From contig BCHH01000022.1 of assembly GCA_001599595.1 (NCBI GenBank), positions 201,705 to 265,704 of the forward strand: 64,000 nt of DNA, written 5' to 3'. A program made the position numbers and the translations under genes. This document shows, one piece after another, positions 1 through 10,804 of this stretch (position 1 is its first letter; each line of letters opens with the position of its first letter). Origin of the DNA: Beverwykella pulmonaria. Its lineage: Eukaryota; Ascomycota; Dothideomycetes; Pleosporales; Melanommataceae. Below the pieces are notes generated by a model, which worked only from the letters and a program-made list of their open reading frames with translations, searched no databases and was not told the DNA's origin.

Positions 1-2644
1 CCTTTCAGCTCGTATTTAGTCAACCATTCAAGCGTCATTATTGACTAGCAATCGACCGAGCGCCCCAACCTCTGCAGCGCTTTAATGAACGCGACGAATT
101 TCTGCCCCATTTCCACCTGCTTCGTTTCTCGGATGCACCAAGAATAGTACATACCCGCAGCTGCACACGAGTGGACGGATGCAGCGTGCATCAACTCCTT
201 TACGGAACGTGGCGATTCGCGAGCGAATCGACAGTCTTCGACATGCATTGAAGCGATATGCTGCATCACGAGCTGGTTCTCCTGTCCAGATGTCGACTTT
301 AGCGCACGTATAATGATCGTATAACGACATGATCGGACTAACACAAATTCCGACTGCAGTAAGCATTTGTATCTGAAATTCAACCGGTGAAAACTTCGGA
401 TTTCAAGGACAAGGCCGCCCCCAACGAAGATACGATGTTATGAAGTAGCTACCTCGTAATTCTGAGCGTCGCTTGACTAGTAACTGGACTGCGTGAGATA
501 TTGATGCTCAAACTCATAGCCAGGGAGTGCATCGAAGTCGGTACTCCTGGCGCTACATCTCTTTGTCTATGCTCTAGATCTCCAATAACATGTCAATCAG
601 AGAGAGGTGCGTACATCCTTTCTTTGGCCTAGACAGGAAATTTTTGGTCACTTCTCTACCTAGTCTCTCGCCGTTAGCCTGGCGCCTACGCTCGTTCTGT
701 TCCCCGACCATGCCTTGAAACTCCTCTTCCATGGGCTCTCTCTGCACCTCTGACACCGGTAACTTGCTGGTACCTCCTTCGAGCATCTTCGCTTCTGGTT
801 GCGACATGTTGCGTAGGAAGTGCGCAAAAGCTTCGGGTTCTCGGCTGAGAGGGGTACCTTAGTGTGCGCATCAATTAGACTTGAAAAAATGTGATGAAGA
901 GTGTAGACTCTAGCGACCACAAGTGGAGTGAAGTCGGATTTGAGTGTTGGAGCTACCGTGGAATGACTCAGACGCTAGCGGGGCACTAGTAGATGAGGCT
1001 ATTTAAGGTTTTCGAATGCGATGAATAAGCGAGGCATCGATTATTACAGTTCGCGAAGAGGAAGAGGAGCACTTGGAGTTGGTGAAGTTGCGGACGGAAC
1101 GAAGCAAAGCTGGATCTATCGTCCCAGTGCATTCCAATCACTCAACATCGCTTCAACCAACGCTTCGGTCTTCTAAACTATTCGGTAGGGATATGTATTG
1201 GAGGTCGTTCGCGAATCATCAACGCGTACATGTGTGGGTCAGTCAATTCCGGGACTCTCCTGTGTGATGTGTCGGAAATAAATGTGAACACACTTTGTCC
1301 CAGCGTTGATTGGCATATATATGCTATTATCTAACTTCAATGCCGAATCTTCGCCTAGCCTTATGGTGGAAACACGGCCTAGAATATCTTTTCAGGCAAT
1401 TATATGTGTTATCTACCTTGAGTTGGTTGAGATTATGATCTCTCTTGGTATGTAAAATTTTGGTATCATTGTGCGTAAGATACGTCGCATCTATCCCTAA
1501 GATTACTCGTCGAAAGCCATTGTCTGCGAAGTCTCATCACAAGCAGGTGTCTAAAGATAGTTTTCTAGGATCCTTCCATTAACCTAGTGACGATGCTGCC
1601 GCTTAAGGTGGCGAAACTCTTCTCAGCAGGTGGCCTAAGGTGGTTGCCAGAATCACCAGCCATTCTGCATAAGGCAAACCGTACAGCCACATCACAATAT
1701 AAGGCCTCCTGGCGCAGAACCACCCAAAGTATGTTAGAGTATTCGGGATTCTGGAGTAAGCGAAAGGAGCTGCATACCTTTAACTTCAGTCTGATCTTTT
1801 GTCTTACCGAGTAGATTCCTGGAACAACTTGAAAGGATAGAATTGTGCCCGTGACTACCTTTTTCATGAGCTTGAACTGACTGGGATGACGATATTGTAA
1901 GTTCCTGGCATCAGCTAGTGGCGGGGAGCAAGGAATGGGATTGTAGTAGTGGTCCGGCGAATATCTTGTGGCCTTGTCTGTATGTCTTCGACCACGGCTT
2001 CTGTTCAGCCTTTTTTACCTCCTAGTCACCCAAAAATAGGCAAATATGAGTATTGGGGAGCCATATAGATAACATTTTAGTATTCTCATCTGGTTCTACG
2101 TAGCTGTTTTCAAATCCCATGTTTGTATCTCGATAGGCAGCCGACCGAATTCAGAGATATCTTCCGCGGGGAATTACTAAAATAGTATTTGGGTCTGTGC
2201 AAGGAACTAACTACACCACGACGCTACAATTGGGCGGTCGCCCTCATGATTAACAAGCTGCGGAAGGATTTCATTAGTCGATACACTCTCAAAGTACACT
2301 GCAACCTCATCAGCGTGGCATCAGGCAACCCGGTAGAGCAACAGAGCCCCAACGATCTTTGCCCAGCTTGTATGGAAAAGAGTAACCGTGCGTCACGTCC
2401 TCTTCAAGTATCAGATGAGCCTCTGAATACAAAAGCTTGCCTGTTCGCGCACGAGATTTTATTATCATTATTACACATTCAGCAAACTACACTCAAGCAT
2501 CAGATAAGCAACCCTCTGCTCCTAATCCAAAGACTTCAATCCCACGCTATTGTGCAGAATTGTCCATATTTTTCCAATCTGTTCTTTCTACCTATCCATA
2601 GCACTATTTCCTTTCCAATAAATACCCATCTTCAATCAATTATT
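1..2644. other. Gene-poor stretch
   Basis: No gene with recognisable protein features or plausible exon structure was found here. Open frames are short, overlap on both strands and mostly depend on non-ATG starts. The only hint of former coding is a Zn2Cys6-like snippet on the minus strand near 750-850, listed separately. The last 300 bases hold the promoter and leader of the secreted-protein gene at 2645. Confidence 0.5.
574..860 (-). pseudogene. Possible relic of a Zn2Cys6 DNA-binding domain
   Basis: On the minus strand around 745-835 a frame reads SYATCRNQKRRC, followed nine residues later by RCQRC. This resembles the first half of a fungal Zn2Cys6 cluster (CxxC-x6-C-x9-CxxC), with the first cysteine replaced by tyrosine and the sixth cysteine missing. 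No exon with the rest of a regulator was found. It may be the scar of a transcription-factor gene or a chance match. Confidence 0.22.
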
Positions 2645-3289
2645 ATGATTTCCATCCTCAGCTCCATGGCTCTCCTCGGCAGCCTCGTATCCGCAGTTCC
2701 CACCATGACTCCCCGTGCTGTATCCACGACATTCAACCTCGCCTTCCAAGGAAACGGCACTGCAAATACTCAATACCTCAACGAGCTCAACCGCGGTACT
2801 TGGTACGTCAGCCTAAGCCCAGAGGGTTACGCCGCTCTAGTCCGCGAGAAAAGCGAAGCCTCACTGTTCTATCAATACACCCATGAAACCGGCACCAGCG
2901 AAGGCACGTCCGTGGGGAGTGGCCGTGAAGGCCTGATCATCACGCCAGGAGGTGGTGCAACGGTCCCCGACTACAACGCCGTCGAGTTCGCAACGAATGC
3001 GGGCACGTTGAACGTTTCGATTGAGAGTGACAGTACCGATCGGTTTTTCCAGACACTCTCGTTTGAAGCAGGCCATTTCTCCGCGTGCAGGGCTAGTACT
3101 TTAGTTAGCCTTAGTTCGACAAGGCCTGATGACATCCTTATTAGCTATGGCATGAACGGTCAGAGGATTTTCGCCGACTGTGCGCCAATTGCCTTGACGG
3201 CTGTTTGCTCGGAAACTGGAATTGGGTCAGAGTTGACTGGTGTTGAGGGCATTCCTGAAGAGGTCTACTGTGCCGCCCAGTTCCCATAG
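2645..3289 (+). CDS. Small secreted protein, candidate effector
   Basis: Single-exon frame of 214 residues. The ATG at 2645 was chosen because it opens a typical signal peptide (MISILSSMALLGSLVSAVP, cleavage expected after about residue 18-19). The frame is open further upstream, but only with a non-ATG start and without coding character. The mature part has two N-glycosylation sequons (NGT, NVS) and four cysteines, all in the C-terminal half, which would allow two disulfide bonds. No catalytic motif or known domain was recognised. Small size, secretion, cysteines and a gene-poor, transposon-bearing setting (fold-back MITE about 400 bp downstream) fit a secreted effector or surface antigen, but no function can be assigned. 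Confidence 0.72.
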   Translation: MISILSSMALLGSLVSAVPTMTPRAVSTTFNLAFQGNGTANTQYLNELNRGTWYVSLSPEGYAALVREKSEASLFYQYTHETGTSEGTSVGSGREGLIITPGGGATVPDYNAVEFATNAGTLNVSIESDSTDRFFQTLSFEAGHFSACRASTLVSLSSTRPDDILISYGMNGQRIFADCAPIALTAVCSETGIGSELTGVEGIPEEVYCAAQFP

Positions 3290-3692
3290 AGGAGATGATT
3301 CTTGAGAGGTTTGGGAGGTCGAGGAGGGTAATCGATGAGCTATATTTGCTTTAGCATCAGCGGGTTAGATTAGACTTAGTCTACATAATACGGCATCGTA
3401 AAGTTAGATAATAATACACGTTCCTTTATTTCTTCAACAATTAATGTAATTTATCACCTTAAAACTAAGGCTGAGCCAAAAGTCCTGCAGTACGGACACA
3501 TTCTATGAGCCAACACGGCTATCTTATCACGTGCTGCATCAATGTTGCATTATATAGGCTCCTATCGAGTATATAGACTCGATGTCACTCACTAGCTAGT
3601 AATCAACTAGTACCTTCCTTTATATTGGTTTCCCGCACATTCTCTCAAGAGTTCGTGAAGATTTCGGGAGCAAGGTCCTGTACGAAGTAATA
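3290..3692. other. Intergenic, 3' flank of the secreted-protein gene
   Basis: Contains the presumed 3' UTR of the 2645 gene and AT-rich sequence leading into the MITE. No gene seen. Confidence 0.5.
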
Positions 3693-4392
3693 ACGTGCCC
3701 GTGCACCCAATGCACGGATTCACCCAATGCACGCTCTTTGCTAGGAAAATCAGAAACATTTATGAAGTTTAAGATAGCTTAACTTCTGAACTAGAATAAA
3801 TAGGAAAACACTTCTTATATTAATATTGTATAATATTATAAGGTCTATAACTTTTGTATAAAAAAAATTTAAAAGTATTTATCTTTTAACTTTTATACCA
3901 AAAAATATAAATTTTCAATTCTTCAAATTACTAGAAATTAAAATCTAGAAAAGAAAGTATATATTAGCTGTAACTTTAATATTAGAGTTTTTCTAATATA
4001 TGAATTAAGTTAATAGTTAAGTTATCTTTTAAGAAATATAAATAAATATTTTTAAAAAGATAATATAAAACACCCAATATAACATATTTTGAAAAGGCTC
4101 TAATACTAAAGTTAGAGGTAATATATACTTTCTTTTCTAGATTTTAATTTCTAGTAATTTTAAAGAATTGGAAATTTATATTTTTTTTATAAATATTAAA
4201 AGATAAATACTTTTAAACTTTTTTTATACCAAAAATATAGCTCTTATAATATTATACAATATTAATATAAGAGGTTTTTTCTTATTTATTCTAGTTCAGA
4301 AGTTGGGCTATCTTAAACTTCATAAATGTTTCTGATTTTCCTAGCAAAGAGCGTGCATTGGGTGAATCCGTGCATTGGGTGCACGGGCACGT
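3693..4392. mobile_element. 700-bp fold-back MITE with TA target duplication
   Basis: The two ends are long, nearly perfect inverted copies: left arm 3693-3987 and right arm 4098-4392 (about 295 bp each) around a loop of about 110 bp. The termini read ACGTGCCCGTGCACCC and carry a short internal direct repeat (CACCCAATGCACG twice). The element is bounded by TA at 3691-3692 and 4393-4394, the target duplication expected of Tc1/mariner-superfamily elements. It is very AT-rich and has no coding frame, so it is non-autonomous. The arms differ at only a few positions, which suggests a fairly young copy or gene conversion between arms. Confidence 0.88.
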
Positions 4393-4624
4393 TATATGGG
4401 AGGGATCGGGTATAAGACGCGTCCGATCCCCGCGGTTAACGAGCTCACACGAACCTCAGTGACATCTTCTTTCTTTCCTTAGATTGACCGTTTACTCTCA
4501 TACACGAGGATTGCAGAATCGCTCAAGCAGCCAGGTGATCCCATTCTTTCTCTCAGGTCGTTTTTGAAATTATGTAGGTGATTCTTAACATTTTTAAGAT
4601 ACATTTCATTCCAGTCATTAATGA

Positions 4625-6669
4625 TCATGCTTTTTTACAAAGACGGCCAGTCCCAACTTCTGGCAAGCCATCGTTCTGGATATACCAATTTTCACTGCCC
4701 ACCGCCGTCTTAGCCCAAAAGATGTCCTCCGGGTCAACCTGATTTTTCAACTTCAACAAGCGCGGATAATTGCTTCCAAAGAAGCTTTGCTGCCAGCCAT
4801 CTTCTCGGATATCCGCTTCGTTCATATAGGTCCCGCTACCTGGGGTCACATTCTTGAGGATAGGGACAAGAACTTTGGTCACGGTACTGCAAACAATAAG
4901 CTTAAACTTAGCACCTTTAAGGGGAAACATCTTACTTTCGAACGGCATTAACCTGAGATACAGTGGCGTTCTGCGCGTAGACTCCATTGAGAAATAGGAA
5001 TACTGCAGAGGAGCGATAGGCGGGGTTGATTGCGTTCGTAACCCCGACTGGCGCTTCATTCTTCTGCGCATAGAAATTCAAGTTATAGCCCATATCAGTA
5101 ATGTTTTGTAGTGCGGAGAGCGTCTGCTCAAATAATTTGGGCTGCTCGAAATTTTTGCGGGGGATAAGTCGCGAGCCCGTTGCTACTACTTGCTTGTCTG
5201 GATTCCACGGCTGGCTGATTTTGGGAAAGGCTCGTTGCCAGGCACCAAAGTAGGACGGGTGGAACGTTGTGTTCTGCGCAACCGAGATCCCAAGATTTGA
5301 CAGTTTGGAGAAAAAAGGGCTCATGAGGGTGTCGTACTCCACGATAGTCATATTGGGAGCAACGAAACTGGTCATTCCGAATATTAGTCCTCCGCTTACG
5401 GGCCTAACGCTCGCAAACCCCTGAGCATGAGCGTCTGCAATGGCAAGGACGTGATTGAGATATCCACGAAATGCTTCCCAGAATGTACTGTTCGTGACGT
5501 TGTTCGCAGCAGTGCCGAAACTCCACGTCGAGACCGTGGTATAGACTTTCGGATGCGCTTTCACGGTGATCGAAGTAACAACGCCAAAGGTGGCGCCTCC
5601 ACCACCGCGGAACGCCCAGAATAGCTCTGGGTTAGTGCTATCGGTTGCGGTGATATGTGTCCCATTTGGAAGGACAGCAGTTAGCTCGATGATGTTATCT
5701 GCTCCCATGCCGAAAAGACCACCAACAGGGGAGTGTCCACCACCGGCTGAATAACCGCCTGCTACGCCTACAGTCTTCAGAACTTAAAATCAGCTTAAAT
5801 TTGAATGCTACAAGGGCGGACTAGTGAGAATAAAGCAAGGATGTAAAACATACCGAACATTCACCTCCAACAACCGTAACACCGTGGTCCTCGGCCGCCT
5901 GATAGTATTCACCCAACGATACTCCCGCACCAACTTTGAGGGCCGGACCTGTATAATACTTGGTTGCGTGATTGGGGATCCATTCAATACTCTTCATATT
6001 GTGTGTCCAGATGCTCAACGACCCCTCGCCAGTCGACTTGCCGCCAACATCGTGTCCAGTATTTTTGACAATCAGTCGAATTTTCTTTTTTTCCGCGAAT
6101 TTTATGGCGGTGCTGATTTGCTCGGGCGTGGTGACATTTACGACGTATGATGGATCTCCGCCGGTGGTGCATGGTGTAGATGGGTCTGTGGAGGGCAGAC
6201 ACGAAAGTCCTTGGAAATACACATATATTAAATCGGTTGGATCTGCCACCCTATGCTTTTTTTTAGCAGGCACTTTATTAAAAATAAGGGCCATTGGATT
6301 TGCGCCAAATGCATATACTTACCGTTGTTCATGGTTATTGTAGTTCGCCATCAAATCCACGCATTTCACCGGATCATACTGCGGCCAACTAGAATGGCAT
6401 ACTGCCGCCCTCGGAACAGGCTTGATGAGCGCACCGCCTACTGTTTTATTTAATGCGTCCCATTCCAATTTTGTGGGCCAATTCTTGTCGCCTAGATAAA
6501 CTTTGCAAACCTCGCTCCGTTTTTGGAGACGAGCAGTGAAACGCGGTAGGGCATCAATGTCGAAGAGGGGCGCAATGGAGTTTGGTGAAGAAACAAACTC
6601 AGAAATATCCGAGGCAAGAATAAGCTTTCCTATCAGGAGGAGCAATCCGGGCTTGAAGCGAAAATTCAT
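4625..6669 (-). CDS. Secreted FAD-linked oxidoreductase, berberine-bridge-enzyme-like
   Basis: Four exons: 6669-6323, 6250-5854, 5774-4936 and 4886-4625, encoding 614 aa. The start at 6669 opens a signal peptide (MNFRFKPGLLLLIGKLILAS). The PCMH-type FAD-binding domain carries NTGHDVGGKS, whose His is the usual 8-alpha attachment residue, and GGECSTVGVAGG, whose Cys is the usual 6-S-cysteinyl residue, so bicovalent FAD is expected. The C-terminal BBE motif is visible (YMNEAD, FFGSNYPRLLKLK, DPEDIFW). Family members oxidise sugars, alkaloids or secondary-metabolite intermediates with O2; the substrate here is unknown. All three introns are 49-79 nt with normal GT-AG borders. No clustered partner genes are evident, so a role in secreted carbohydrate oxidation is as likely as specialised metabolism. 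Confidence 0.9.
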
Positions 6670-8790
6670 TATGCGGAGCCCAGGTACCAATGTGTCGGGA
6701 AGCGTAAGGAACCTGGTATTTCGGGCTGCACTGCGAATGGCTAACAAATGTGGGGATACATGGCAGAACATATACGATCCGACTATAGGAATGCAAGAGC
6801 GCGGAAGCCGCGTTTAAAGGGATAGAGGATCGACTGGCCAGTGCACTCATTTCCTGATCGATGTCGCAAACTTGCATTGACAATTTGACAGAAGAGGCCG
6901 TTCGCGCGAAGGATTACAGGAGGGAAAACAAATAATAAGCCAACAAGCTTTGGTGTGGTGTTATTTGGAGCTTTCAGAGGCGTGCAATTGTGCCAATTTA
7001 AACAGGAGGATTGCTAGCGCTAGTTGTACCGCATGATGGCGCATTTACCAGTGAAAGTGCTGACAGGCAAGTCCGGCGATATGTCTGAATGGGGCATATT
7101 GACGAACGAAGCCCTACGGCTCGGCACACACTAACCTGCATATACGGTGGTGGGGTATCCAGATATCTGGGAGTAGATAGTGGGCTATTTGCTGAAGAAA
7201 AATGGTGCAATCTATCTCATTAGAAACGGCGAGATATTTGTTTCTCGTCTTTGCGAACGTAGAACACTTGAAGTTCAAAGGCTTATGGACGAGTGGATAT
7301 CCGAAGAGCCTGAAATCACATGTCTTCATCCCCAAATTAGCGTTCCTGTAGACCAGAGTGGATGGCCGTCTCCCTCCTATCTTATCCGCCTCCTGCGCGA
7401 CTTGACTTAATATATTGCCATCTTGAATATATAGCTTACCGTCTGAAAATTACATAAGGAGAGAATTGAAATACGTGATGGGTGGGGAGTACGGTAAGTA
7501 AAGATGTGTTGCTAAGACAAGAGGCCGTTAACAAGTTTGCAGTGTATTCCTAAGCTAACAGAAGAGAAGCATAAGGAAGAATAGGAGGTCAGGGGCTAGT
7601 AGATATACCATAGTTGAGACTCGTACGCGTTGCTATAGTTTGTGGCCCGTTCGCTGGATCTGTGTTACCATGGTTCGTTCGTGGGATCTGTGTTGCTATG
7701 CTTGTACGCCAGGTCTGTAAGCAAGGTTGGAAGATTGACCAAATAGGGCGCAGCCCATCACAGATAGCTTGTGTTGCGAAGATAGCTTAACTACCGCCTC
7801 GTTCCCGTCCGCTGCTTCCCATAACAGCGGCATCCGTCCGACCGAATCCTTCGAGTTAACGTCGACCTTGTCTGGACCACTTCCATTGTTTAGCAAGCTT
7901 ACTATTGCGCCCCCCTCCTCTTACAAAATATGCTGCAATGTGTACTCCTGTCAATTCCCTTGTCGCTCTTTGATCATAGCCTTAGTAGCTTCTAAAATCC
8001 ACCATCGCCTGGCTGGCGGCAGAGAATATGGCTTTGTTCTCTAAAAGGCCAAGAACTAAGATTTCCTTGATTGATACTGTGTACACATGATAGCCCCAAT
8101 ATCGCGCTGCATAGTCGTGAAGTTCGTTCGTCTGCAATTGTGCCTCGAGCTCATTATTAGATTAACAAAAGCTTGTCTCAAAGAGGTAGGTAACGCAGAC
8201 GTTTGTGATATTTATATGGGAATGAGGGAACTAAGAAGTCATTGTTCGCTTAAAAAAGAACTCCTATATATTATAGTGGATTAAGTGGATAATTCTGCTT
8301 TCTTTATTAATAGTGGTGATGGTGCTGTTGGTGGCAATCACATGAACACGCGACACGTATACCATTCAGAGCATGGTAGGCATAATCGCGAGAGGTTTTG
8401 ATTGCAGTGGCCAAGGATGCTCAGTTTCTTGCTACGTACGATCTACTCAAAGTGTCTCGTTGGGAATCACTGCCTGCAATAGGTCTTGAAAGGTGTTCAG
8501 GAGGACAGATATACACAAAGTCTTTGATATTATGTATCAAAAGCGGGGTGGATTCAACCTTTCTCAATTCAGCATAGCTCTTGTTTGCGTTGTTTCTAAA
8601 TGTTTTAGATACATGCCTATGATTGGAGGTGCGAAGTGGTCGGGGCCCGCTTGCTCCCGAAGGATTGTGTACCTTATACGAGCTAGGCAACAGAGTACAG
8701 TTTGGAAATGTTGAAATATTGGCCATACCCTATTTTTACTGAATCTTTCAGCTACAGACATCTTTCCATCTCGTCCGACTATACGACAAC
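6670..8790. other. Intergenic, 2.1 kb with one ankyrin relic
   Basis: Apart from the ankyrin-repeat relic at about 7696-7935, no gene, RNA or transposon end was recognised. The distal parts presumably hold the promoters of the oxidoreductase (minus) and of the membrane protein at 8791 (plus). Confidence 0.45.
7696..7935 (-). pseudogene. Ankyrin-repeat relic
   Basis: The minus-strand frame reads VDVNSKDSVGRMPLLWEAAD followed by GNEAVVKL, preceded by GGAIVSLLNNG. This is the ankyrin consensus (D.NSKD..GRTPL..AA..GHEAVVKLLL). A stop lies just upstream of GGAIV, and beyond VVKL the pattern dissolves. No flanking NACHT or other partner domain could be read. It is probably a fragment of a decayed multi-ankyrin gene of the kind abundant in filamentous ascomycetes. 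Confidence 0.6.
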
Positions 8791-9765
8791 ATGCCTGCTC
8801 GCAATGGTCTCCCTTATAAGTCGCATCCACTATACAAATTCCGCCTCAACACACTTTTAACAGCCATCATCGGTCTGCTACTAAATGTCTTCGCGATCTC
8901 CGCCTTGATCTCTTATAATCAATGGAACATCCCTCTCTTTCTCACATCAATCGTTTTTCTATTCATATCCTTCGTCTTTTGTCTCCATGATTTGGTCACC
9001 TATGCCATTTCAAAGGCTAGATTTCGTTCCGTTCAAACGGCAAACTCCGGTCCCGTACCAGCTGCTGTTAGTGCCTCAACACCAACACGAGCACAATCAT
9101 CCGACGAACAACCGGAATGGCCTTCGAAACGTCTAGTAATAATCGACCTAATTCTTGCTGTACTCTTCCAATGGCTGTTTTGGGTCGAGTTCTACGCCAT
9201 CTTGAATAGTAGGCATCGGTCGTACTACGGTGATGGCGCTGAAACATTCGAAGCATACGCGAACCTGGCGAATCTTATTGCTAGTGTTTTGCATGGACTT
9301 GCGTTCTGGAAAGAATTGATAGCTCGAAAGCATAACACTTGGAGAAAGGACTTGAAATTGAGGGCATGTGACAACTGTGGGCACGTTAATGAGACGACGG
9401 AAGAGGAGACTACCACTATTCACACAACTGATATTTCAGCTTCTGATCGAGTCGAAGATGAGCATTCTAGACTATCAATTCTAGAGCGGCTTGGAAATGG
9501 AAAAGTCGCACTGCCAAAATGGGCGAGAGGACCGAAGGCGGGAATATATAACGATGGTGAGCAGAGGGATATTGAAAGTGGTGGGGTAGAACCCGGTGTT
9601 AAAAATCCGTTATTGGCGACACCGGAAGACAGTGATGCTGGTGGGCCGTCCACAACTCCGGGTTATGGAACACTCGAGCAGAGTGTTGGAAGTATTGTGA
9701 GTGTACCAGAGACGGTAGTCAGAAAAAAAGAGAAAGGGAAGAAGAGACTCGTTGACGTGGAATGA
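8791..9765 (+). CDS. Four-helix membrane protein, MARVEL-like, unknown function
   Basis: Single-exon gene of 324 aa beginning at the ATG at 8791. Four hydrophobic segments are visible at residues about 22-42, 48-73, 114-137 and 155-176, with a Ser/Pro/Ala linker between the second and third. The topology resembles MARVEL-type or tetraspan plasma-membrane proteins of fungi. The 150-residue tail is soluble and acidic to polar, with a Lys-rich end (KKEKGKKR), a CxxC pair (residues about 191-194) and many Thr/Ser, suggesting a cytoplasmic regulatory tail. No enzymatic motif. It stands alone on its strand. Confidence 0.8.
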   Translation: MPARNGLPYKSHPLYKFRLNTLLTAIIGLLLNVFAISALISYNQWNIPLFLTSIVFLFISFVFCLHDLVTYAISKARFRSVQTANSGPVPAAVSASTPTRAQSSDEQPEWPSKRLVIIDLILAVLFQWLFWVEFYAILNSRHRSYYGDGAETFEAYANLANLIASVLHGLAFWKELIARKHNTWRKDLKLRACDNCGHVNETTEEETTTIHTTDISASDRVEDEHSRLSILERLGNGKVALPKWARGPKAGIYNDGEQRDIESGGVEPGVKNPLLATPEDSDAGGPSTTPGYGTLEQSVGSIVSVPETVVRKKEKGKKRLVDVE

Positions 9766-10487
9766 AGATCGTGCTCACACGAAATTAAGATTTGATTCGA
9801 GATCTCACTTCTTCGATTCAGTGCCAGGTTCAGAATCATCAAATAGTATATCATCACAGAAGGCTTTGGCTAAAACGGTATCGTCTAAGACTCTAACTTC
9901 GACATCTTGGGCCTTTCCATTGAGGTTGTCGAAGCCGAGCCATCCTTGATACATCGGAGACGAAAGAGCGTAGGTGCTGTCTATGCTCTGTTCCGAGATG
10001 GGATTGGTACTTCCTCACCTGAAGTTCAATCGCGCACAGAAGAGTTTACAGTTGTGCTCAAAGAGGATCATAAGAATAAGCACCACTCCTTCGTATAATC
10101 AACTCAATTAAAATTTTATGATCTGCTACCTATATTTCGATTGTCGTTACATCCATATGTCCCGGGTGCAATGACGTACGTCTCTCTCTGGTGATAGGGT
10201 GGTTAAATGTATCCCTTTTAATGCTATTATGATAAGGCTCGATACTTCTGGCGGCTGAGAGTACTGGTCCGAGGGACTTTATCCTGCTATTGATAAGCCA
10301 GTCAGTTCGCTTTGTCCGGTCCTACTCTTGCTGAAATTTTGGCTGTTATTACAAGTACCCGTCGGTGATGAGGTATTAATTCCAGCCGCGATCGATATGA
10401 ACTCGACCGCCACACTTCTGACGTTGCTCACTCTTCATTTAATTCGTCCGCAATACCTTGCTCCTACTGTACAAGTAAGTATCTCTG
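9766..10487. other. Intergenic, possible short coding remnant
   Basis: A 63-codon plus-strand frame (9907-10098, non-ATG start) has a coding-like composition but matches no family and has no clear exon partners; it may be a remnant. Nothing else was seen up to the dispersed repeat at 10488. Confidence 0.35.
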
Positions 10488-10560
10488 TAAGTCCAGGACA
10501 CCATACAGTCACGTGGATGTGCCACTGACTAATCAGTCCGTTATATATATCAGCTGTACA
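10488..10560 (+). repeat. Dispersed repeat, copy A
   Basis: Starts TAAGTCCAGGACACCA, has a central GTCACGTGGATGTG and ends ATATATATCAGCTGTAC. Closely related sequences lie at 23341-23405 and 44722-44788 (minus) and at 63925-64000 (plus). Copy A runs directly into the CATACACA microsatellite. Confidence 0.85.
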
Positions 10561-10677
10561 CATACACACATACACACATACACACATACACACATACACA
10601 CATACACACACATACACACATACACACATACACACACATACACACATACACACATACACACATACATACATACAATA
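10556..10677. repeat. (CATACACA)n microsatellite
   Basis: About 120 bp of alternating ACAC/ATAC units, most with 8-bp periodicity. It abuts the 3' end of dispersed-repeat copy A. Confidence 0.92.
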
Positions 10678-10804
10678 CACATCTTCGTACCACCGCTCAC
10701 CCACACCCTGATTACAAGAATTAGCTCCCACTTGTTAATCTCAAAGCGCCTTGCTTGCTAACAAACAGGAATCTGTGGCGGCAACAACTATCCACCATCA
10801 AGGA
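10678..10804. other. 3' flank of the MFS transporter gene
   Basis: Short non-coding stretch between the microsatellite and the stop codon of the minus-strand transporter. Nothing recognised. Confidence 0.4.

Noticed and set aside
2189..2644. N-terminal extension of the secreted protein
   Set aside because: Starts at a non-ATG codon, lacks coding character and would bury the clear signal peptide at 2645.
10435..10731. Minus-strand frame rich in Cys-Val-Tyr
   Set aside because: It is only the translation of the CATACACA microsatellite.
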